Source: Isoptericola luteus
Lineage (GTDB): Bacteria; Actinomycetota; Actinomycetes; Actinomycetales; Cellulomonadaceae
Assembly: GCF_020297055.1 (NCBI RefSeq)
Contig: NZ_JAIXCQ010000004.1
Location: forward strand, 62,001-126,000
Length of the DNA stretch: 64,000 nucleotides
Reading direction: 5' to 3'
In this document: one piece after another, positions 8,642-18,815 of the stretch
Numbering within the stretch: position 1 is the first letter of the stretch
How the letters are laid out: every line of letters starts with the position of its first letter
Translations under genes and position numbers: made by a program
The notes under the pieces: model-generated
What the model was told of the DNA's origin: nothing
The model's input: only the letters and a program-made list of their open reading frames with translations
Database searches by the model: none

Positions 8642-10111
8642 CTACGGCGTCCCGGTCAGCTCCTGGACCGCCGTGGCGAAGGCCTCCCCGCGCCGTGCGT
8701 AGGAGGCGAACTGGTCCATCGACGCGCCCGCCGGGGCGAGGAGCACGGTGTCGCCCTCGCGGGCGAGACCCTGCGCGGCCGCCACGGCCCGGCGCATCAC
8801 GGAACCAGTGTCGCCGGGATCGACCACGACGACGGGGACCTGCGGGGCGTGTCGGGCCAGCGCGTCGCGCAGGGGGGCCGGGTCGGCGCCGATGAGCACG
8901 GCGGCGCGGAGCCGGTCCGCCTGGCCGGAGACCAGCTCGTCGAACGACGCGCCCTTGGCCAGGCCGCCCGCGACCCACACGACGGTGCCCGCCGCGCAGG
9001 CACCGAGGGAGGCCGCGGCCGCGTGCGCGTTGGTCGCCTTCGAGTCGTCCACGTAGGAGACCCCGCCCAGCTCCCGCACGAGCGCGATGCGGTGCGCGCC
9101 GGGCCGGAACGCGCGCAGCCCGTCGCGGACCGCAACCGCGGGCACCCCGTGCGCCCGGGCGAGGGCCGCCGCCGCGAGCGCGTCCGCCACGACGTGCGGG
9201 GCCGGCGGGGCGCCCGGGGGCGCGAGGTGCGCCAGGTCCGCCAGCGTGGCGAGCTCGGTGGCGTGCGTGCGGTGCTCCCGGGTGCCGGACGCGGCGTGGA
9301 ACGCGCGGTCGACCAGCACGTCCTCGACGACGCCGACCTGACCGAGCGCGGGCGCGCCGAGGGTGCAGCCGACGGCGCGGGCGCCCTCGACGACATCGGC
9401 CTCCTCGACCAGCTCGCGCGTCGCGGGGTCGGCCACGTTGTAGACGCAGGCCACCTGCACGCGGTCGAGGATGCGGCCCTTGTCGCGGGCGTAGGCCTCG
9501 AACGACCCGTGCCAGTCGAGGTGGTCCGGCGCCAGGTTCAGCACCGCCGCGGCCTCGAACGACGTCGTGCCGGTGAAGTGGAGCTGGAAGCTGGAGAGCT
9601 CGACGGCGAGCACGTCGTAGGACGGGTCGAGCGCCGCCGCCACGAGTGGGGCGCCCACGTTGCCGACGGCGGCCGTGCGCAGGCCCGCGGCCCCCAGGAT
9701 CGAGGCGAGCATCTCCACCGTGGTGGTCTTGCCGTTCGTCCCGGTCACCCCGAGCCACGGCGCCGGGCCACGAGCGGCCCCGTCGTCCGCCGGCCCGCGG
9801 TCGGTCCGCAGCCGCCAGGCGAGCTCCACCTCGCTCCAGACCGGCACCCCGGACTCCGCCGCGGCGGCCAGCAGGGGCGACGAGGGGGGCCAGCCCGGGG
9901 ACGCGACCACCAGGTCGGCCGCCGCGACGACCTCCGCCGCGCGTCGCGGGTCGTCCGCGTCGCGCACGTCGGCGCCCTCGGCGCGGGTGTCGACGGTCAC
10001 GAGCGAGCGCACCCGGCCCGCCAGCGCGTCCGCCACCGCACGGCCCGTGACCCCGAGCCCGGCGACGACGACGCGCGCCTCCCCGAGGCCGACGGTCAGG
10101 TCCGGCGTCAC
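8642..10111 (-). CDS. murD: UDP-N-acetylmuramoylalanine--D-glutamate ligase
   Basis: Adds D-Glu to UDP-MurNAc-L-Ala. The 489-residue sequence has the N-terminal dinucleotide-like fold [17 protein letters not shown], the ATP loop [11 protein letters not shown], the motif [17 protein letters not shown] and the C-terminal [10 protein letters not shown]. The GTG at 10111 overlaps the mraY stop (GTGA), which fixes the start over the much longer open frame. Some in-frame insertions rich in Ala and Pro make it slightly longer than the ~450 residues usual for the family. Confidence 0.96.
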   Translation of the reverse strand: MTPDLTVGLGEARVVVAGLGVTGRAVADALAGRVRSLVTVDTRAEGADVRDADDPRRAAEVVAAADLVVASPGWPPSSPLLAAAAESGVPVWSEVELAWRLRTDRGPADDGAARGPAPWLGVTGTNGKTTTVEMLASILGAAGLRTAAVGNVGAPLVAAALDPSYDVLAVELSSFQLHFTGTTSFEAAAVLNLAPDHLDWHGSFEAYARDKGRILDRVQVACVYNVADPATRELVEEADVVEGARAVGCTLGAPALGQVGVVEDVLVDRAFHAASGTREHRTHATELATLADLAHLAPPGAPPAPHVVADALAAAALARAHGVPAVAVRDGLRAFRPGAHRIALVRELGGVSYVDDSKATNAHAAAASLGACAAGTVVWVAGGLAKGASFDELVSGQADRLRAAVLIGADPAPLRDALARHAPQVPVVVVDPGDTGSVMRRAVAAAQGLAREGDTVLLAPAGASMDQFASYARRGEAFATAVQELTGTP

Positions 10112-11190
10112 GTGACCACCCACTCGGCGTAGAAGACGCCCATGCCGAGGGCGGCGAAGAGGCCCGCGATCAGCCAGAACCGGATGACGATCGTCACCTC
10201 GCCCCACCCGGACAGCTCGAAGTGGTGGTGCAGCGGCGCCATCTTGAACACCCGCCGGCCGGTCATCTTGAAGAAGCCGATCTGGATGACGTCCGACATG
10301 ACGATGATGACGAAGAGCCCACCGATGATCGCCGCGAGGATCTCGGTGCGGGACAGGATCGAGATGCCAGCGAGCGCGCCGCCGAGGGCCAGCGAGCCGG
10401 TGTCGCCCATGAAGATCTTCGCCGGGCTGGCGTTCCACCACAGGAAGCCGACGCACGCGCCGCAGATGGCCGCCGCGATGATCGCCATGTCCTGCGGGTC
10501 GCGCACCTCGTAGCAGCGGGGGCCGGCGGCGGCGAGGCGCTGGCACGACTGGTTGAGCTGCCAGATGCTCAGCAGCACGTACGCGCCGAACACGATGAGC
10601 GACACGCCCGTGGCCAGCCCGTCCAGGCCGTCGGTGAGGTTGACGGCGTTGGACCAGGCGGTGATGAGGAAATTCGCCCACACCACGAACAGGATCAGGC
10701 CCACGGTGATGCCGGCGAACGCGAGGTCGAGGTTGGTGTCGCGCAGGAACGAGATCCGCGTGGAGGCCGGCGTGCGCGCGTTGTCGTTGGGGAACTGCAG
10801 GGCGAGCACGGCGAAGCCGATGCCGACGAAGCCCTGCCCCACGATCTTGGCCCTGGCCGTCAGCCCGAGGGAGCGCTGCTTGCGGATCTTCGTGAAGTCG
10901 TCGAGGAACCCGACCAGGCCGAGACCGGTCATGAGGAAGAGGCACAGCCACGCCGACGCGCTGGGCGGGCGTCCCGCGACCGCCATCGACACCGCGAAGC
11001 CCACCAGCGTGGCGCCGATGATGACGACGCCGCCCATCGTGGGGGTGCCGCGCTTGGTGAAGTGGGCGGTAGGGCCGTCCTGCCGCACGAACTGGCCGTA
11101 GTTGCGGTGGATGAGGAACCGGATGAACAGGGGGGTGCCGAACAGCGCGACGATCATCGAGACCGCCGCCGCGGCGATGATGGCGATCAC
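10108..11190 (-). CDS. mraY: Phospho-N-acetylmuramoyl-pentapeptide-transferase
   Basis: Ten-helix enzyme that moves phospho-MurNAc-pentapeptide to undecaprenyl phosphate, forming lipid I. Family motifs are [16 protein letters not shown] near the N-terminus, the acidic [32 protein letters not shown] and the [12 protein letters not shown] histidine loop. The GTG at 11190 overlaps the murF stop (GTGA) and gives 360 residues, the normal length. The frame extends 27 codons further upstream, but that stretch is Arg-rich and has no start signal. Confidence 0.97.
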   Translation of the reverse strand: MIAIIAAAAVSMIVALFGTPLFIRFLIHRNYGQFVRQDGPTAHFTKRGTPTMGGVVIIGATLVGFAVSMAVAGRPPSASAWLCLFLMTGLGLVGFLDDFTKIRKQRSLGLTARAKIVGQGFVGIGFAVLALQFPNDNARTPASTRISFLRDTNLDLAFAGITVGLILFVVWANFLITAWSNAVNLTDGLDGLATGVSLIVFGAYVLLSIWQLNQSCQRLAAAGPRCYEVRDPQDMAIIAAAICGACVGFLWWNASPAKIFMGDTGSLALGGALAGISILSRTEILAAIIGGLFVIIVMSDVIQIGFFKMTGRRVFKMAPLHHHFELSGWGEVTIVIRFWLIAGLFAALGMGVFYAEWVVT

Positions 11191-12638
11191 GGGGCGACCT
11201 CCCCGGTGACCTGCGGGCCGGCCTGCGACGTGGCCGGGGTACCGGCGGCGAGCTCGTCGCCCAGCCGCCACAGCCCCGCCCCCAGCGAGGACTTGACGAG
11301 CACGACGTCGCCGGGCGCGAGCTCGTCTGCGAGCACGCCGCGCGCGGCGTCGAGGTCAGGCACGAAGACCGACTCCTCTCCCCAGGACCCCTCCTGCATG
11401 GCTCCCTCGTGGATGTGGTAGGCCCCTTCGCCGACGACGACGAGGAGCTTGACGTTCAATCGCACCACGAGCCGGCCGATGGCGTCGTGCGCGGCGCGCG
11501 CGGAGTCGCCGAGCTCGAGCATCTCGCCGAGCACCGCGACGGACCGCCGCGTGCGGCCGGCCATGACGGCGAGCGTCCGCAGCGCGGCCCGCATCGAGTC
11601 GGGGTTGGCGTTGTAGGCGTCGTCCACGACGGTGACACCGTCGGGCCGCTCGGTGACCGCCATGCGGTGCGGGCTGAGCGCGGACGCGCTACCCAGCGTC
11701 GCGACGACGTCCGCGAGGTCGGTGCCGAGCGCCGTCGCCGCGGCTGCGGCCGCCAGCGCGTTGCTCACGTGGTGCGCGCCGACCAGGCGCAGGTCGACCC
11801 GCGCCGGGGCGCCGGCGCCCTGCAGGGTGAACGACGCCCGGCCGGACGCGTCGACGGCGACGTCGTCGGCCCGCACGTCGGCGGACGGGATCGTCCCGAA
11901 GGTCACGACGCGTCGTCCGTCGGCGCCCGCCGCCATCGCGGCGACCCGCTGGTCGTCGGCGTTGAGCACGACGGTGCCGCCGGGCAGCGCCCCGGCCACC
12001 ATCTCGGCCTTGGTGGCCGCGATCGCCTCGACGGAGCCGAACTTGCCGACGTGGGCCGTCCCCACGGCGAGCACCACCCCGACGTCGGGCGGCGCGATCC
12101 GGGTGAGGTAGGCGATGTTCCCGGGGGCGTCGGCGCCCATCTCCAGCACGAGGGCGCGGGTGTCCGCGGTGATCTGGAGCACGGTCAGCGGCAGGCCGAT
12201 CTCGTTGTTGAACGAGCCTGCCGGCACGACGACGGCGTCCGCCGGCCGCCCTGCCCGCAGGACCTGACCCAGCAGGTCCTTGGTCGTGGTCTTGCCCACC
12301 GACCCCGTGACCGCGACGACACGCAGGTCGCCCGCGGCGCGGACCCGCGCGAGCACCGCGCGGGCGAGCTCGCCGAGCGCGACCTGCACGTCGTCGACGA
12401 CGACGGTGGGGACGCCCTCGACCTCGCGCGCCGCCAGCACGAGGGTCGCCCCCGCGCCGACCGCGGCCGCGGCGAAGTCGTGGCCGTCGACGTGCTCGCC
12501 GCCCAGCGCCACGAACAGCGACCCGGCCTCCACCCGGCGCGAGTCGACGACGACCGGGCCGTGCACCCGGGTCCCCGCCTCGGCGTGCAGCCGTCCCCCT
12601 GTCGCCTCGGCGACGTCGGCGGCGGTCAGATCGATCAT
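11187..12638 (-). CDS. murF: UDP-MurNAc-tripeptide--D-alanyl-D-alanine ligase
   Basis: Adds the D-Ala-D-Ala dipeptide to the UDP-MurNAc tripeptide, completing the pentapeptide. The 483 residues show the N-terminal substrate domain ([14 protein letters not shown]), the ATP loop [11 protein letters not shown], the [10 protein letters not shown] motif, NADD and the C-terminal [11 protein letters not shown] and VLGEMLELG. The ATG at 12638 overlaps the murE stop by ATGA. Near the end the motif [14 protein letters not shown] replaces the KGSRxxxME pattern common in other bacteria. Confidence 0.97.
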   Translation of the reverse strand: MIDLTAADVAEATGGRLHAEAGTRVHGPVVVDSRRVEAGSLFVALGGEHVDGHDFAAAAVGAGATLVLAAREVEGVPTVVVDDVQVALGELARAVLARVRAAGDLRVVAVTGSVGKTTTKDLLGQVLRAGRPADAVVVPAGSFNNEIGLPLTVLQITADTRALVLEMGADAPGNIAYLTRIAPPDVGVVLAVGTAHVGKFGSVEAIAATKAEMVAGALPGGTVVLNADDQRVAAMAAGADGRRVVTFGTIPSADVRADDVAVDASGRASFTLQGAGAPARVDLRLVGAHHVSNALAAAAAATALGTDLADVVATLGSASALSPHRMAVTERPDGVTVVDDAYNANPDSMRAALRTLAVMAGRTRRSVAVLGEMLELGDSARAAHDAIGRLVVRLNVKLLVVVGEGAYHIHEGAMQEGSWGEESVFVPDLDAARGVLADELAPGDVVLVKSSLGAGLWRLGDELAAGTPATSQAGPQVTGEVAP

Positions 12639-14272
12639 GCGGTGGTGGTCCTCTCGTCCTTGGCGCCCTCGTGACCGGCGCGCTGCTGCAGCGCCCGGCG
12701 GGCCTCGACCCGGTCGTCGAGCTCGACGTCGACGCCGGCGACTTCCTGGATGGTCTCGTGGCCGCGTCCGGCCACGAGCACGGTGTCCTCGGGTGTCGCG
12801 GTGCGCACGGCGCGCGCGATCGCCTCCGCGCGGGGCGCGACCTCGGCGACCTCGACCTCCCGGCCCGCCTCGCGGGCCACGGCCTGCGCGGCGCGCGCGC
12901 CGTCGAGCACGGCCGCGCGCACCGCGGCGGGGTCCTCCCCGTGCGGGTCGTCGTCCGTGAGCACCACGACGTCCGCGCCGGCGACGGCGGCGGCGCCCAT
13001 CGAGGGGCGCTTGCCCTTGTCCCGGTCCCCCGTCGCACCGAAGACGACGACGAGCCGCCCCGCGGTGGTGGGTCGCAGCGCTGCCAGCGCGAGCTCGAGC
13101 GCGTCCGTGTTGTGCGCGAAGTCGACGACCACCCGGGGGTTCCCGTCCCCGCCCGGACCGACGACCTCCATGCGTCCGGGCACGCGCGCGCTGAAGCCGC
13201 CCGCGGCCGCGAGCGCCTGGACGACGTCGTCCAGGTGCGCCCCGCCCTCGAGGACCATCGCCGCGGCGAGTGCCGCGTTCGCCACGTTGAAGTCGCCCGG
13301 CAGGGTCGTGGAGGTGCGCAGCGTGCGCCCGTCGGCGTGAGTCAGGACGAAGGCCGAGCCGGTGCCGTGGGGCACGACGTCGGTCACGGTCCAGTCCGCG
13401 GCGGCCTCGCCGGGCCGCGCGGCCCGGGTGCGCACCGTGGCCACCGGCACGCGTGCCGCCGCCGCCATCCGCTCGCCCCAGACGTCGTCGACCACGACGA
13501 CGCCCCGGCGCGCGTGCGCGGGCGTGAACAGCGCGGCCTTGGCGTCGAAGTAGGTCTGCAGGTCCCCGTGGAAGTCCAGGTGGTCCTGGCTCAGGTTCGT
13601 GAAGCCGACGACGCCGAACTCGACGCCGTCCACCCGGTGCATCGACAGCGAGTGCGACGAGACCTCCATGGCGAGCGTGCGCACGCCCTGCTCGCCCATC
13701 GCCGCGAGCAGCGCCTGCAGGTCCGCTGCCTCCGGCGTGGTGAGCCGGCTGGGCAGCACGCGGTCCCCCACGCGCATCTCGACGGTGCCGACGAGGCCGC
13801 CGGTCCAGCCGAGCGCACGCAGCAGGTGGTCGAGCTGGTACGTCGTCGTGGTCTTGCCGTTGGTGCCCGTGACGCCGAACGTCATGAGCCGGTCCGCCGG
13901 GGTGCCGTACACCCACGCGGCGACGGGCCCGAGCACCGCGCGAGGGTCCGGGGCCACGAGCACGGGCGTCGACACGAGCCCGGGCGCGGACGCGAGGAAG
14001 GCGGCGCCGTCGGCGTCCGTGAGGACCGCGCGGGCGCCGCGCGCCACCGCGTCCGCGGCGAACCGTGCGCCGTGCGCGTGCGCGCCGGGCAGGGCCACGA
14101 ACAGGTCGCCGTCGGCCACCACGCGGTTGTCGGAGGCCACCGAGGAGACGACGACGTCCGCGCCGTGGGGCGGGGCCGGCGACGTCACCTCGAACCCGAA
14201 GGCCAGTGCGAGGTCCCGCACCCGGCGGGGCGCGGTGCCCTCCGGCCGGATGCGGGGATGCGGGGAAGTCAC
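12635..14272 (-). CDS. murE: UDP-MurNAc-tripeptide synthetase (MurE), probably not diaminopimelate-specific
   Basis: Adds the third, diamino acid residue to UDP-MurNAc-L-Ala-D-Glu. The 545-residue protein has [12 protein letters not shown] (134-145), EVSSHSLSMHRVDG, NLSQDHLDFHG, FGATGDRDKGKRP and AGRGHET. In the substrate loop, DAP-specific enzymes carry DNPR; here residues 441-444 are DDPH, lacking the Arg that contacts the DAP carboxylate. This favours L-Lys or L-Orn as substrate (inference). The GTG start has no Shine-Dalgarno but has TAGGTT 7 nt upstream, so it is probably leaderless from an internal promoter. An 87-nt gap separates it from ftsI. Confidence 0.93.
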   Translation of the reverse strand: MTSPHPRIRPEGTAPRRVRDLALAFGFEVTSPAPPHGADVVVSSVASDNRVVADGDLFVALPGAHAHGARFAADAVARGARAVLTDADGAAFLASAPGLVSTPVLVAPDPRAVLGPVAAWVYGTPADRLMTFGVTGTNGKTTTTYQLDHLLRALGWTGGLVGTVEMRVGDRVLPSRLTTPEAADLQALLAAMGEQGVRTLAMEVSSHSLSMHRVDGVEFGVVGFTNLSQDHLDFHGDLQTYFDAKAALFTPAHARRGVVVVDDVWGERMAAAARVPVATVRTRAARPGEAAADWTVTDVVPHGTGSAFVLTHADGRTLRTSTTLPGDFNVANAALAAAMVLEGGAHLDDVVQALAAAGGFSARVPGRMEVVGPGGDGNPRVVVDFAHNTDALELALAALRPTTAGRLVVVFGATGDRDKGKRPSMGAAAVAGADVVVLTDDDPHGEDPAAVRAAVLDGARAAQAVAREAGREVEVAEVAPRAEAIARAVRTATPEDTVLVAGRGHETIQEVAGVDVELDDRVEARRALQQRAGHEGAKDERTTTA

Positions 14273-14279
14273 GGAGAAG

Positions 14280-14285
14280 AACCTA
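14280..14285 (-). promoter_or_regulatory. Candidate -10 for leaderless murE mRNA
   Basis: TAGGTT lies 7 nt before the GTG of murE in the 87-nt ftsI-murE gap (14273-14359). This would be an internal promoter driving murE to murC. Confidence 0.5.
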
Positions 14286-14359
14286 CCCTCTGGGGGGCCC
14301 GCTCCTGGTACCCGGCCCAGGTCCCATGGCGAGGGTCACGCTCCCCGCGCGGGGACCGG

Positions 14360-16561
14360 TCACGAGCCGTCTTTCCAGGTGAGGGGGTACGGGTCGAACC
14401 TCGTCCCGCTGGGCGGCACGTCCGCCTTCTGCAGCGTGTACCCCATGAGGTCGCTGAACACCGGCGCCGCCGTCACGCCACCGTAGATCGACGAGTGCGG
14501 GCTGCGCAGGAACACCGACACCGTGTACTTCGGGTCGTCGGCGGGCGCCACCCCGATGAACGAGGCCATGTAGGTGGTGGCGCCACCGGGCAGGAACATC
14601 TGGGCGGTCCCCGTCTTCCCGGCCACGCGGTACCCAGGCACCCGCGCCGAGGACGCCGTGCCCTCGTCACCCGTGACGGACTCGAGCATCCGCAGCACCG
14701 ACCTCGCGGTCTTCGTGGACACCACCCGGGTCTCCTCGGGCGCGGGCGCCGGCGTGAACGTGCCGTCGGCGGCGCGCGACCCGGCGAACAGGCTGGGCTC
14801 GACCAGCACGCCGTCGTTCGCGATGGTCGAGAAGACCTGCGTGGCCTGCAGCGCGTTCACCGCCAGCCCCTGGCCGAACAGGATCGTGTACGGGGTGCGC
14901 GGGTCGTTCGCGAGGCTCTCCTTCGACGGCAGCAGCCCCTTGGACTCTCCGGGCAGGCCCAGGCCGGTGAGCTCGCCGAGCCCGAACTTGCGCAGGTAGT
15001 CGAGACGCACCTGCTGAGGGATCTTCTCCCCGATCTGCACCGTGCCCGTGTTCGACGAGTGCGCCAGCACCCCGGCCAGGGTGAGGTGCTGCACCGGGTG
15101 CTCGTGGGAGTCCCGGAACGACTGCCCGTTCGGGGTCTCGTAGCGGTACGGCACCTCGAACCGGCTGCCCGGCTCCCAGTAGCCGCCCTCCAGGGCGGCC
15201 GCCATGGTGATCACCTTGCCGGTGGACCCGGGCTCGAAGACGTCCTTGACGGCGCGGGAGCCGTCCGCGACCGCCGCGGTGGAACGGTCGTTGGGGTCGA
15301 CGTCGCCCGAGTCCGCCAGGGCGAGGACCTTGCCGGTGGAGATCTCCGAGACGACCGCCATCGCGTACCTGGCGCCCGTCGCGGACACGGCCTCGTCGAG
15401 CAGCTCCTCGGCCTTCCACTGGATGTCGGAGTCGACCGTCAGCTGGACGTCGCTTCCCGCGACCGCGGGGGTGGCCTCGACCGGCGCGTTGGGGATCATC
15501 ACCCCGTCGCGCCCCTGCTCGAACGTCGTCCGGCCGTCGGTGCCCGCCAGGAGGTCGTCGTACGCGCCCTCGATGCCGCCCTGCCCCTCCTGGTCGGCGT
15601 TCAGGAAGCCGACCAGGGTGCCGGCCACCTCCCCCGCCGGGTACGTGCGGCGGGACGTCTGCTCCGTCCTGATGTAGGCGCGCAGCCCCAGGTCGGCGAC
15701 GGCGCGCTGCACCTGGGGCACCGCGTCACGCTTGAGCGGGACGTACCGGTCCTCGCCGTTGAGCCGCGCGGCCAGCACGGCCGGTTCCTCGTCCAGCACC
15801 GGTCCGAGCAGCTGCGCGATGCCGAGGGCGCCGTCCTGGACCGGCTCGCCCGTGGACGTCTCCACCCGCTCCCCGCCGCGGAACCCTTGGATGGCCTGCT
15901 GGTCGGCGATGATCGTGTACCGGTCCACGCTCGTGGCGAGCGCGCGGCCGTTCGCGTCCACGATGTCGCCGCGGTGCGCGAGCTGCACGTCGGAGGTGGT
16001 GCGCATCGCCTGCGCCTCCCTCGCCAGCGCGGGGCCCTGGAAGATCTGCACGTGCACCAGCCGGCCGACGAAGACCGTCAGGACGAGCGCCGCGATCACG
16101 ATCAGCCAGCGTTGCCGCTGCTCCGGCGTCCCGGGACGGGGCGCCGAGCGCCGCGGCGGAGCCGTGCGCGACGGCCGACGGCGCTCGGGCGCCGATGTCT
16201 TCCGGACGCCCCTGGCCGCGGCGGACGTCCCCGACCCGCCCGCGCGGGGGGCCGACGTCCCCGACGCGCGGGTCCGCGGGGCCGACGTCGTGGCGGACGC
16301 CGGGCGCGCGGGCTGCTTGCGCGGGGAGGACTTCTGCGGGGCCGACGTCCGGGAGGCCGACGTCCGGGAGGCCGACGTCCGCCGCGGCGCGCCACCGGAC
16401 CTGCCGGCAGTGCCTGACGTGCCTGACGTGCCTGACGTGCCTGACGTGCCGCGGCGGCCGGCGCCGCTCGTCGATCGGGGTGCCACCCCCCGATTCTGCG
16501 GTGCGCCGGCGCCCGGACCGTGACCCCGGCGCGGGCGTGTCGCCCCGCCGCCGGAGGTCAC
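14360..16561 (-). CDS. ftsI: Septal transpeptidase FtsI (PBP3, class B penicillin-binding protein)
   Basis: D,D-transpeptidase that crosslinks septal peptidoglycan with FtsW. The 733-residue product begins with about 150 disordered, basic, Thr/Ser/Ala-rich residues containing TSG and RTSAS repeats. One membrane helix (about 152-168) follows, then the PBP dimerisation domain (RGDIVDANGRALA near 197-209) and the transpeptidase. The active-site motifs are STGK (Ser446, Lys449), SSN (502-504) and KTGTA (from 649). The GTG at 16561 overlaps the ftsL stop (GTGA) and is chosen over the longer open frame. The N-terminal tail is far longer than the 20-40 residues of typical FtsI. Confidence 0.96.
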   Translation of the reverse strand: MTSGGGATRPRRGHGPGAGAPQNRGVAPRSTSGAGRRGTSGTSGTSGTSGTAGRSGGAPRRTSASRTSASRTSAPQKSSPRKQPARPASATTSAPRTRASGTSAPRAGGSGTSAAARGVRKTSAPERRRPSRTAPPRRSAPRPGTPEQRQRWLIVIAALVLTVFVGRLVHVQIFQGPALAREAQAMRTTSDVQLAHRGDIVDANGRALATSVDRYTIIADQQAIQGFRGGERVETSTGEPVQDGALGIAQLLGPVLDEEPAVLAARLNGEDRYVPLKRDAVPQVQRAVADLGLRAYIRTEQTSRRTYPAGEVAGTLVGFLNADQEGQGGIEGAYDDLLAGTDGRTTFEQGRDGVMIPNAPVEATPAVAGSDVQLTVDSDIQWKAEELLDEAVSATGARYAMAVVSEISTGKVLALADSGDVDPNDRSTAAVADGSRAVKDVFEPGSTGKVITMAAALEGGYWEPGSRFEVPYRYETPNGQSFRDSHEHPVQHLTLAGVLAHSSNTGTVQIGEKIPQQVRLDYLRKFGLGELTGLGLPGESKGLLPSKESLANDPRTPYTILFGQGLAVNALQATQVFSTIANDGVLVEPSLFAGSRAADGTFTPAPAPEETRVVSTKTARSVLRMLESVTGDEGTASSARVPGYRVAGKTGTAQMFLPGGATTYMASFIGVAPADDPKYTVSVFLRSPHSSIYGGVTAAPVFSDLMGYTLQKADVPPSGTRFDPYPLTWKDGS
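16341..16445. repeat. In-frame tandem repeats in the ftsI 5' region
   Basis: At 16341-16380 the 15-mer GCCGACGTCCGGGAG occurs 2.7 times. At 16410-16445 the 9-mer GTGCCTGAC occurs four times perfectly. Both are multiples of 3 and encode Thr-Ser-rich repeats in the cytoplasmic tail of FtsI. Confidence 0.9.
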
Positions 16562-16998
16562 GGCGTACCCGAGCCGTCCGAGTCCTGGTCCGTCCCGACG
16601 GTGCTGCGCTTCTCGACGCTGATCATCGTGGGGTTCTCGGCGGGAACCATGCCCAGAGCCCGGGCCCGGTCGTCGAGCGACGCCTCCGCCGCCCGCAGCT
16701 GCGCCTGCTTGGCCTGCACGTCCTCGGCGACCCGGGCCACCTGGCGCTGCAGCGACGCCGACTCGTACGAGCCGCGGGCCATCGTCGTGTTGAGCAGCAG
16801 CGCCGCCAGCAGCGCTCCCGCCAGGATCACGGCGCACAGCACCAGGAACGGCGCGCCGGACGTCGCCTGCAGGGGCGCCCGCACGGCGTCGAGCCGCCGC
16901 CCACGTTCGGCCCCCCCGGCCAGCGGGGTCAACGGCGCGCGGCGCGGCGCGGTCGTCCTGGGGCTCGGGGTCGCGGCCGGGGCACGCAGGGCACTCAT
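16558..16998 (-). CDS. ftsL: Putative cell division protein FtsL
   Basis: Small bitopic protein of 146 residues: a cytoplasmic N-terminus with Pro and Arg, one membrane helix (about 50-70) and an extracellular coiled-coil-like stretch ([20 protein letters not shown]) followed by a short acidic tail. Layout, size and position between rsmH and ftsI identify it as FtsL, which pairs with FtsB/DivIC and activates FtsWI. Sequence conservation in this family is low, so the call rests mainly on context. The ATG overlaps the rsmH stop (ATGA) and the stop overlaps the ftsI GTG. Confidence 0.85.
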   Translation of the reverse strand: MSALRAPAATPSPRTTAPRRAPLTPLAGGAERGRRLDAVRAPLQATSGAPFLVLCAVILAGALLAALLLNTTMARGSYESASLQRQVARVAEDVQAKQAQLRAAEASLDDRARALGMVPAENPTMISVEKRSTVGTDQDSDGSGTP

Positions 16999-18080
16999 CG
17001 GCGGGCCTCCTTGGTGGTCGGGTGGGGCAGCAGGTGGGACGGCGTCGGGCGCAGGCGGCGGGCGGCACGCAGCCGCACCGACGCCGAGCGCGGGTTGCGC
17101 TCGAGCTCGGCCTCGTCGGCCTCCTCCGCGCCCCGCGTGAGGGCCTCGAGGTACGGCCGGTGGGTCTCGGGCTCGACCGGGAGCCCCGGCGGGGCGCTCG
17201 ACGTCGTGCCGCGCGCCAGCGCCCGCTTGACGATCCGGTCCTCCAGCGAGTGGTACGCCTCGACGACGACCCGCCCGTCGGTGGCCAGCGCCTCGATCGC
17301 CGCGGGGACGGCGCGCTCGAGCACCTCCAGCTCGCCGTTCACCTCGATCCGCAGGGCCTGGAAGGTGCGCTTGGACGGGTTGCCGCCCGTGCGGCGCGCC
17401 GCCGCGGGGATGGCGTCGCGCACCAGCTCCGCGAGCTCCGCCGTGCGCTCCCACGGGCGCTCCTCGCGGCGGCGCACGATCGCGCGGGCGACCCGGGGGG
17501 CGAACCGCTCCTCGCCGTACTCGCGCAGGATCCGGGCGAGGTCACGCTCGGCATAGGTGTTCAGCACGTCGGCCGCCGTCATCCCGCCCGACTGGTCCAT
17601 CCGCATGTCGAGGGGGGCGTCGTGCGCGTACGCGAACCCGCGGTCGGCCTCGTCGAGCTGCAGGGACGACACCCCGAGGTCCATCAGCACGCCCTGGACG
17701 CCGCCCGGGGAGTGCTCGGCCACGACCTCACCGATCTCGTCGTACACCGCGTGGACCGGCGTGAACCGCTCGCCGAAACGGGCCAGCCGTGCCCCGGCCA
17801 GCGCCAGCGCCTGGGGGTCGCGGTCGATCCCGAGGACGCGCGCGGTGGGCACCTGCTCGAGGACCGCCTCGGTGTGCCCGCCCATGCCGAGCGTGCAGTC
17901 GACCAGCACGCTGCCGGGGGTGGCGAGCGCCGGCGCGAGCAGGTCCACGCAGCGCTGCAGCAGCACGGGGAGGTGCCGGTCGCTCGCCGGGCGCCCCGGG
18001 GCGCGAGAGCCGGCCCCGCCGGGCGTGGGCCCAGAGCCCTGCTCTGGCGTGGTCGCGTCCTTGGTGGCGTCGTCGGTCAT
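16995..18080 (-). CDS. rsmH: 16S rRNA (cytosine(1402)-N(4))-methyltransferase
   Basis: Methylates N4 of C1402 in the decoding centre of 16S rRNA using SAM. Recognisable parts are [29 protein letters not shown] (SAM-binding), [50 protein letters not shown] and [12 protein letters not shown]. The ATG at 18080 has a strong GAGGAGG seven bases upstream. The frame is open for 63 more codons, but these are Thr/Arg/Pro-rich and lie in the leader. The start chosen gives 361 residues, slightly longer than usual because of a ~35-residue N-terminal tail. Confidence 0.96.
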   Translation of the reverse strand: MTDDATKDATTPEQGSGPTPGGAGSRAPGRPASDRHLPVLLQRCVDLLAPALATPGSVLVDCTLGMGGHTEAVLEQVPTARVLGIDRDPQALALAGARLARFGERFTPVHAVYDEIGEVVAEHSPGGVQGVLMDLGVSSLQLDEADRGFAYAHDAPLDMRMDQSGGMTAADVLNTYAERDLARILREYGEERFAPRVARAIVRRREERPWERTAELAELVRDAIPAAARRTGGNPSKRTFQALRIEVNGELEVLERAVPAAIEALATDGRVVVEAYHSLEDRIVKRALARGTTSSAPPGLPVEPETHRPYLEALTRGAEEADEAELERNPRSASVRLRAARRLRPTPSHLLPHPTTKEARR

Positions 18081-18341
18081 GACTGGTCCTCCTCTCGCTC
18101 GTCGCGGTCGTGCCGTCGTGTGGTCGGTCGTGGTGGTGCGTCCCGCCGGGGCCGGCCGGTCAGGTCTCCCTCCGCGTGTTCTGGCGCCGGGGAAGTGCGT
18201 CAGACTCTCGCGGCTGGAGGCCTCACCGGCCGGGCCGGTCTCGTGGTGCTCGTGTCCTGCTGTGCTCATGTGGCTGATGTACCTGATGTACCTGTGGTGC
18301 CGCTGTGCTGTTGTGGGTCCTGCCGGGCCGCCGGGAACGGC
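18081..18341. other. rsmH-mraZ gap with a degenerate 9-bp repeat
   Basis: No gene. At 18265-18300 four 9-bp units follow each other (CTCATGTGG, CTGATGTAC twice, CTGTGGTGC). The rest is GT-rich on the plus strand. No terminator or promoter was recognised. Confidence 0.5.
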
Positions 18342-18815
18342 CTAGAACTGCAGGTCCGGGAAGAGCTGCTCCGCCGTGTCGGAGTACGCCGACTCCTGCT
18401 CGGCGAGGTACGTCTCCCACGCCGCGGCGTCCCAGACCTCGACACGGGTGCCGGCGCCGATCACCGCGACGTCCCGCTCCAGGCCGGCGTACGCGCGCAG
18501 CGCCGGCGGGATCACCACGCGACCCTGCTTGTCCGGGACCTCGTCGCTCGCGCCCGACAGAAACACGCGCAGGTAGTCGCGCGCCTGGCGGCTGGTCACC
18601 GGGGCCTGCCGGACCTGCTCGTACATGCGGCCGAACTCGTCCATGGGGAGCAGGAACAGGCAGCGCTCCTGCCCCCGCGTCAGGACGAGGCCGGGAGCGA
18701 GGCGAGCACGGAACTTCGCCGGGAGGATCAACCGGCCCTTCTCGTCGAGCTTGGGGGTGTACGTGCCCAGCAGCAGTCCAGACCCCGGGAATCCCTCCCC
18801 CAGCACTCCGGCCAC
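18342..18815 (-). CDS. mraZ: Transcriptional regulator MraZ
   Basis: SpoVT/AbrB-type DNA-binding protein at the head of the dcw cluster; MraZ represses its own operon in other bacteria. Two MraZ repeats are visible: [23 protein letters not shown] and a second with [15 protein letters not shown]. The usual protein is about 143 residues. The GTG at 18815 with GGGGAGGT seven bases upstream gives 157; the frame is open to 19121, but that part is not MraZ-like. Three regularly spaced boxes lie 31-56 nt upstream. Confidence 0.93.
   Translation of the reverse strand: MAGVLGEGFPGSGLLLGTYTPKLDEKGRLILPAKFRARLAPGLVLTRGQERCLFLLPMDEFGRMYEQVRQAPVTSRQARDYLRVFLSGASDEVPDKQGRVVIPPALRAYAGLERDVAVIGAGTRVEVWDAAAWETYLAEQESAYSDTAEQLFPDLQF

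Noticed and set aside
12671-16417. A 1,248-codon open frame on the plus strand, antisense to ftsI and murE
   Set aside because: Very high GC keeps antisense frames open. The translation is low-complexity (Arg, Gly, Ala, His, Val) without domains, and the opposite strand has clear catalytic motifs.
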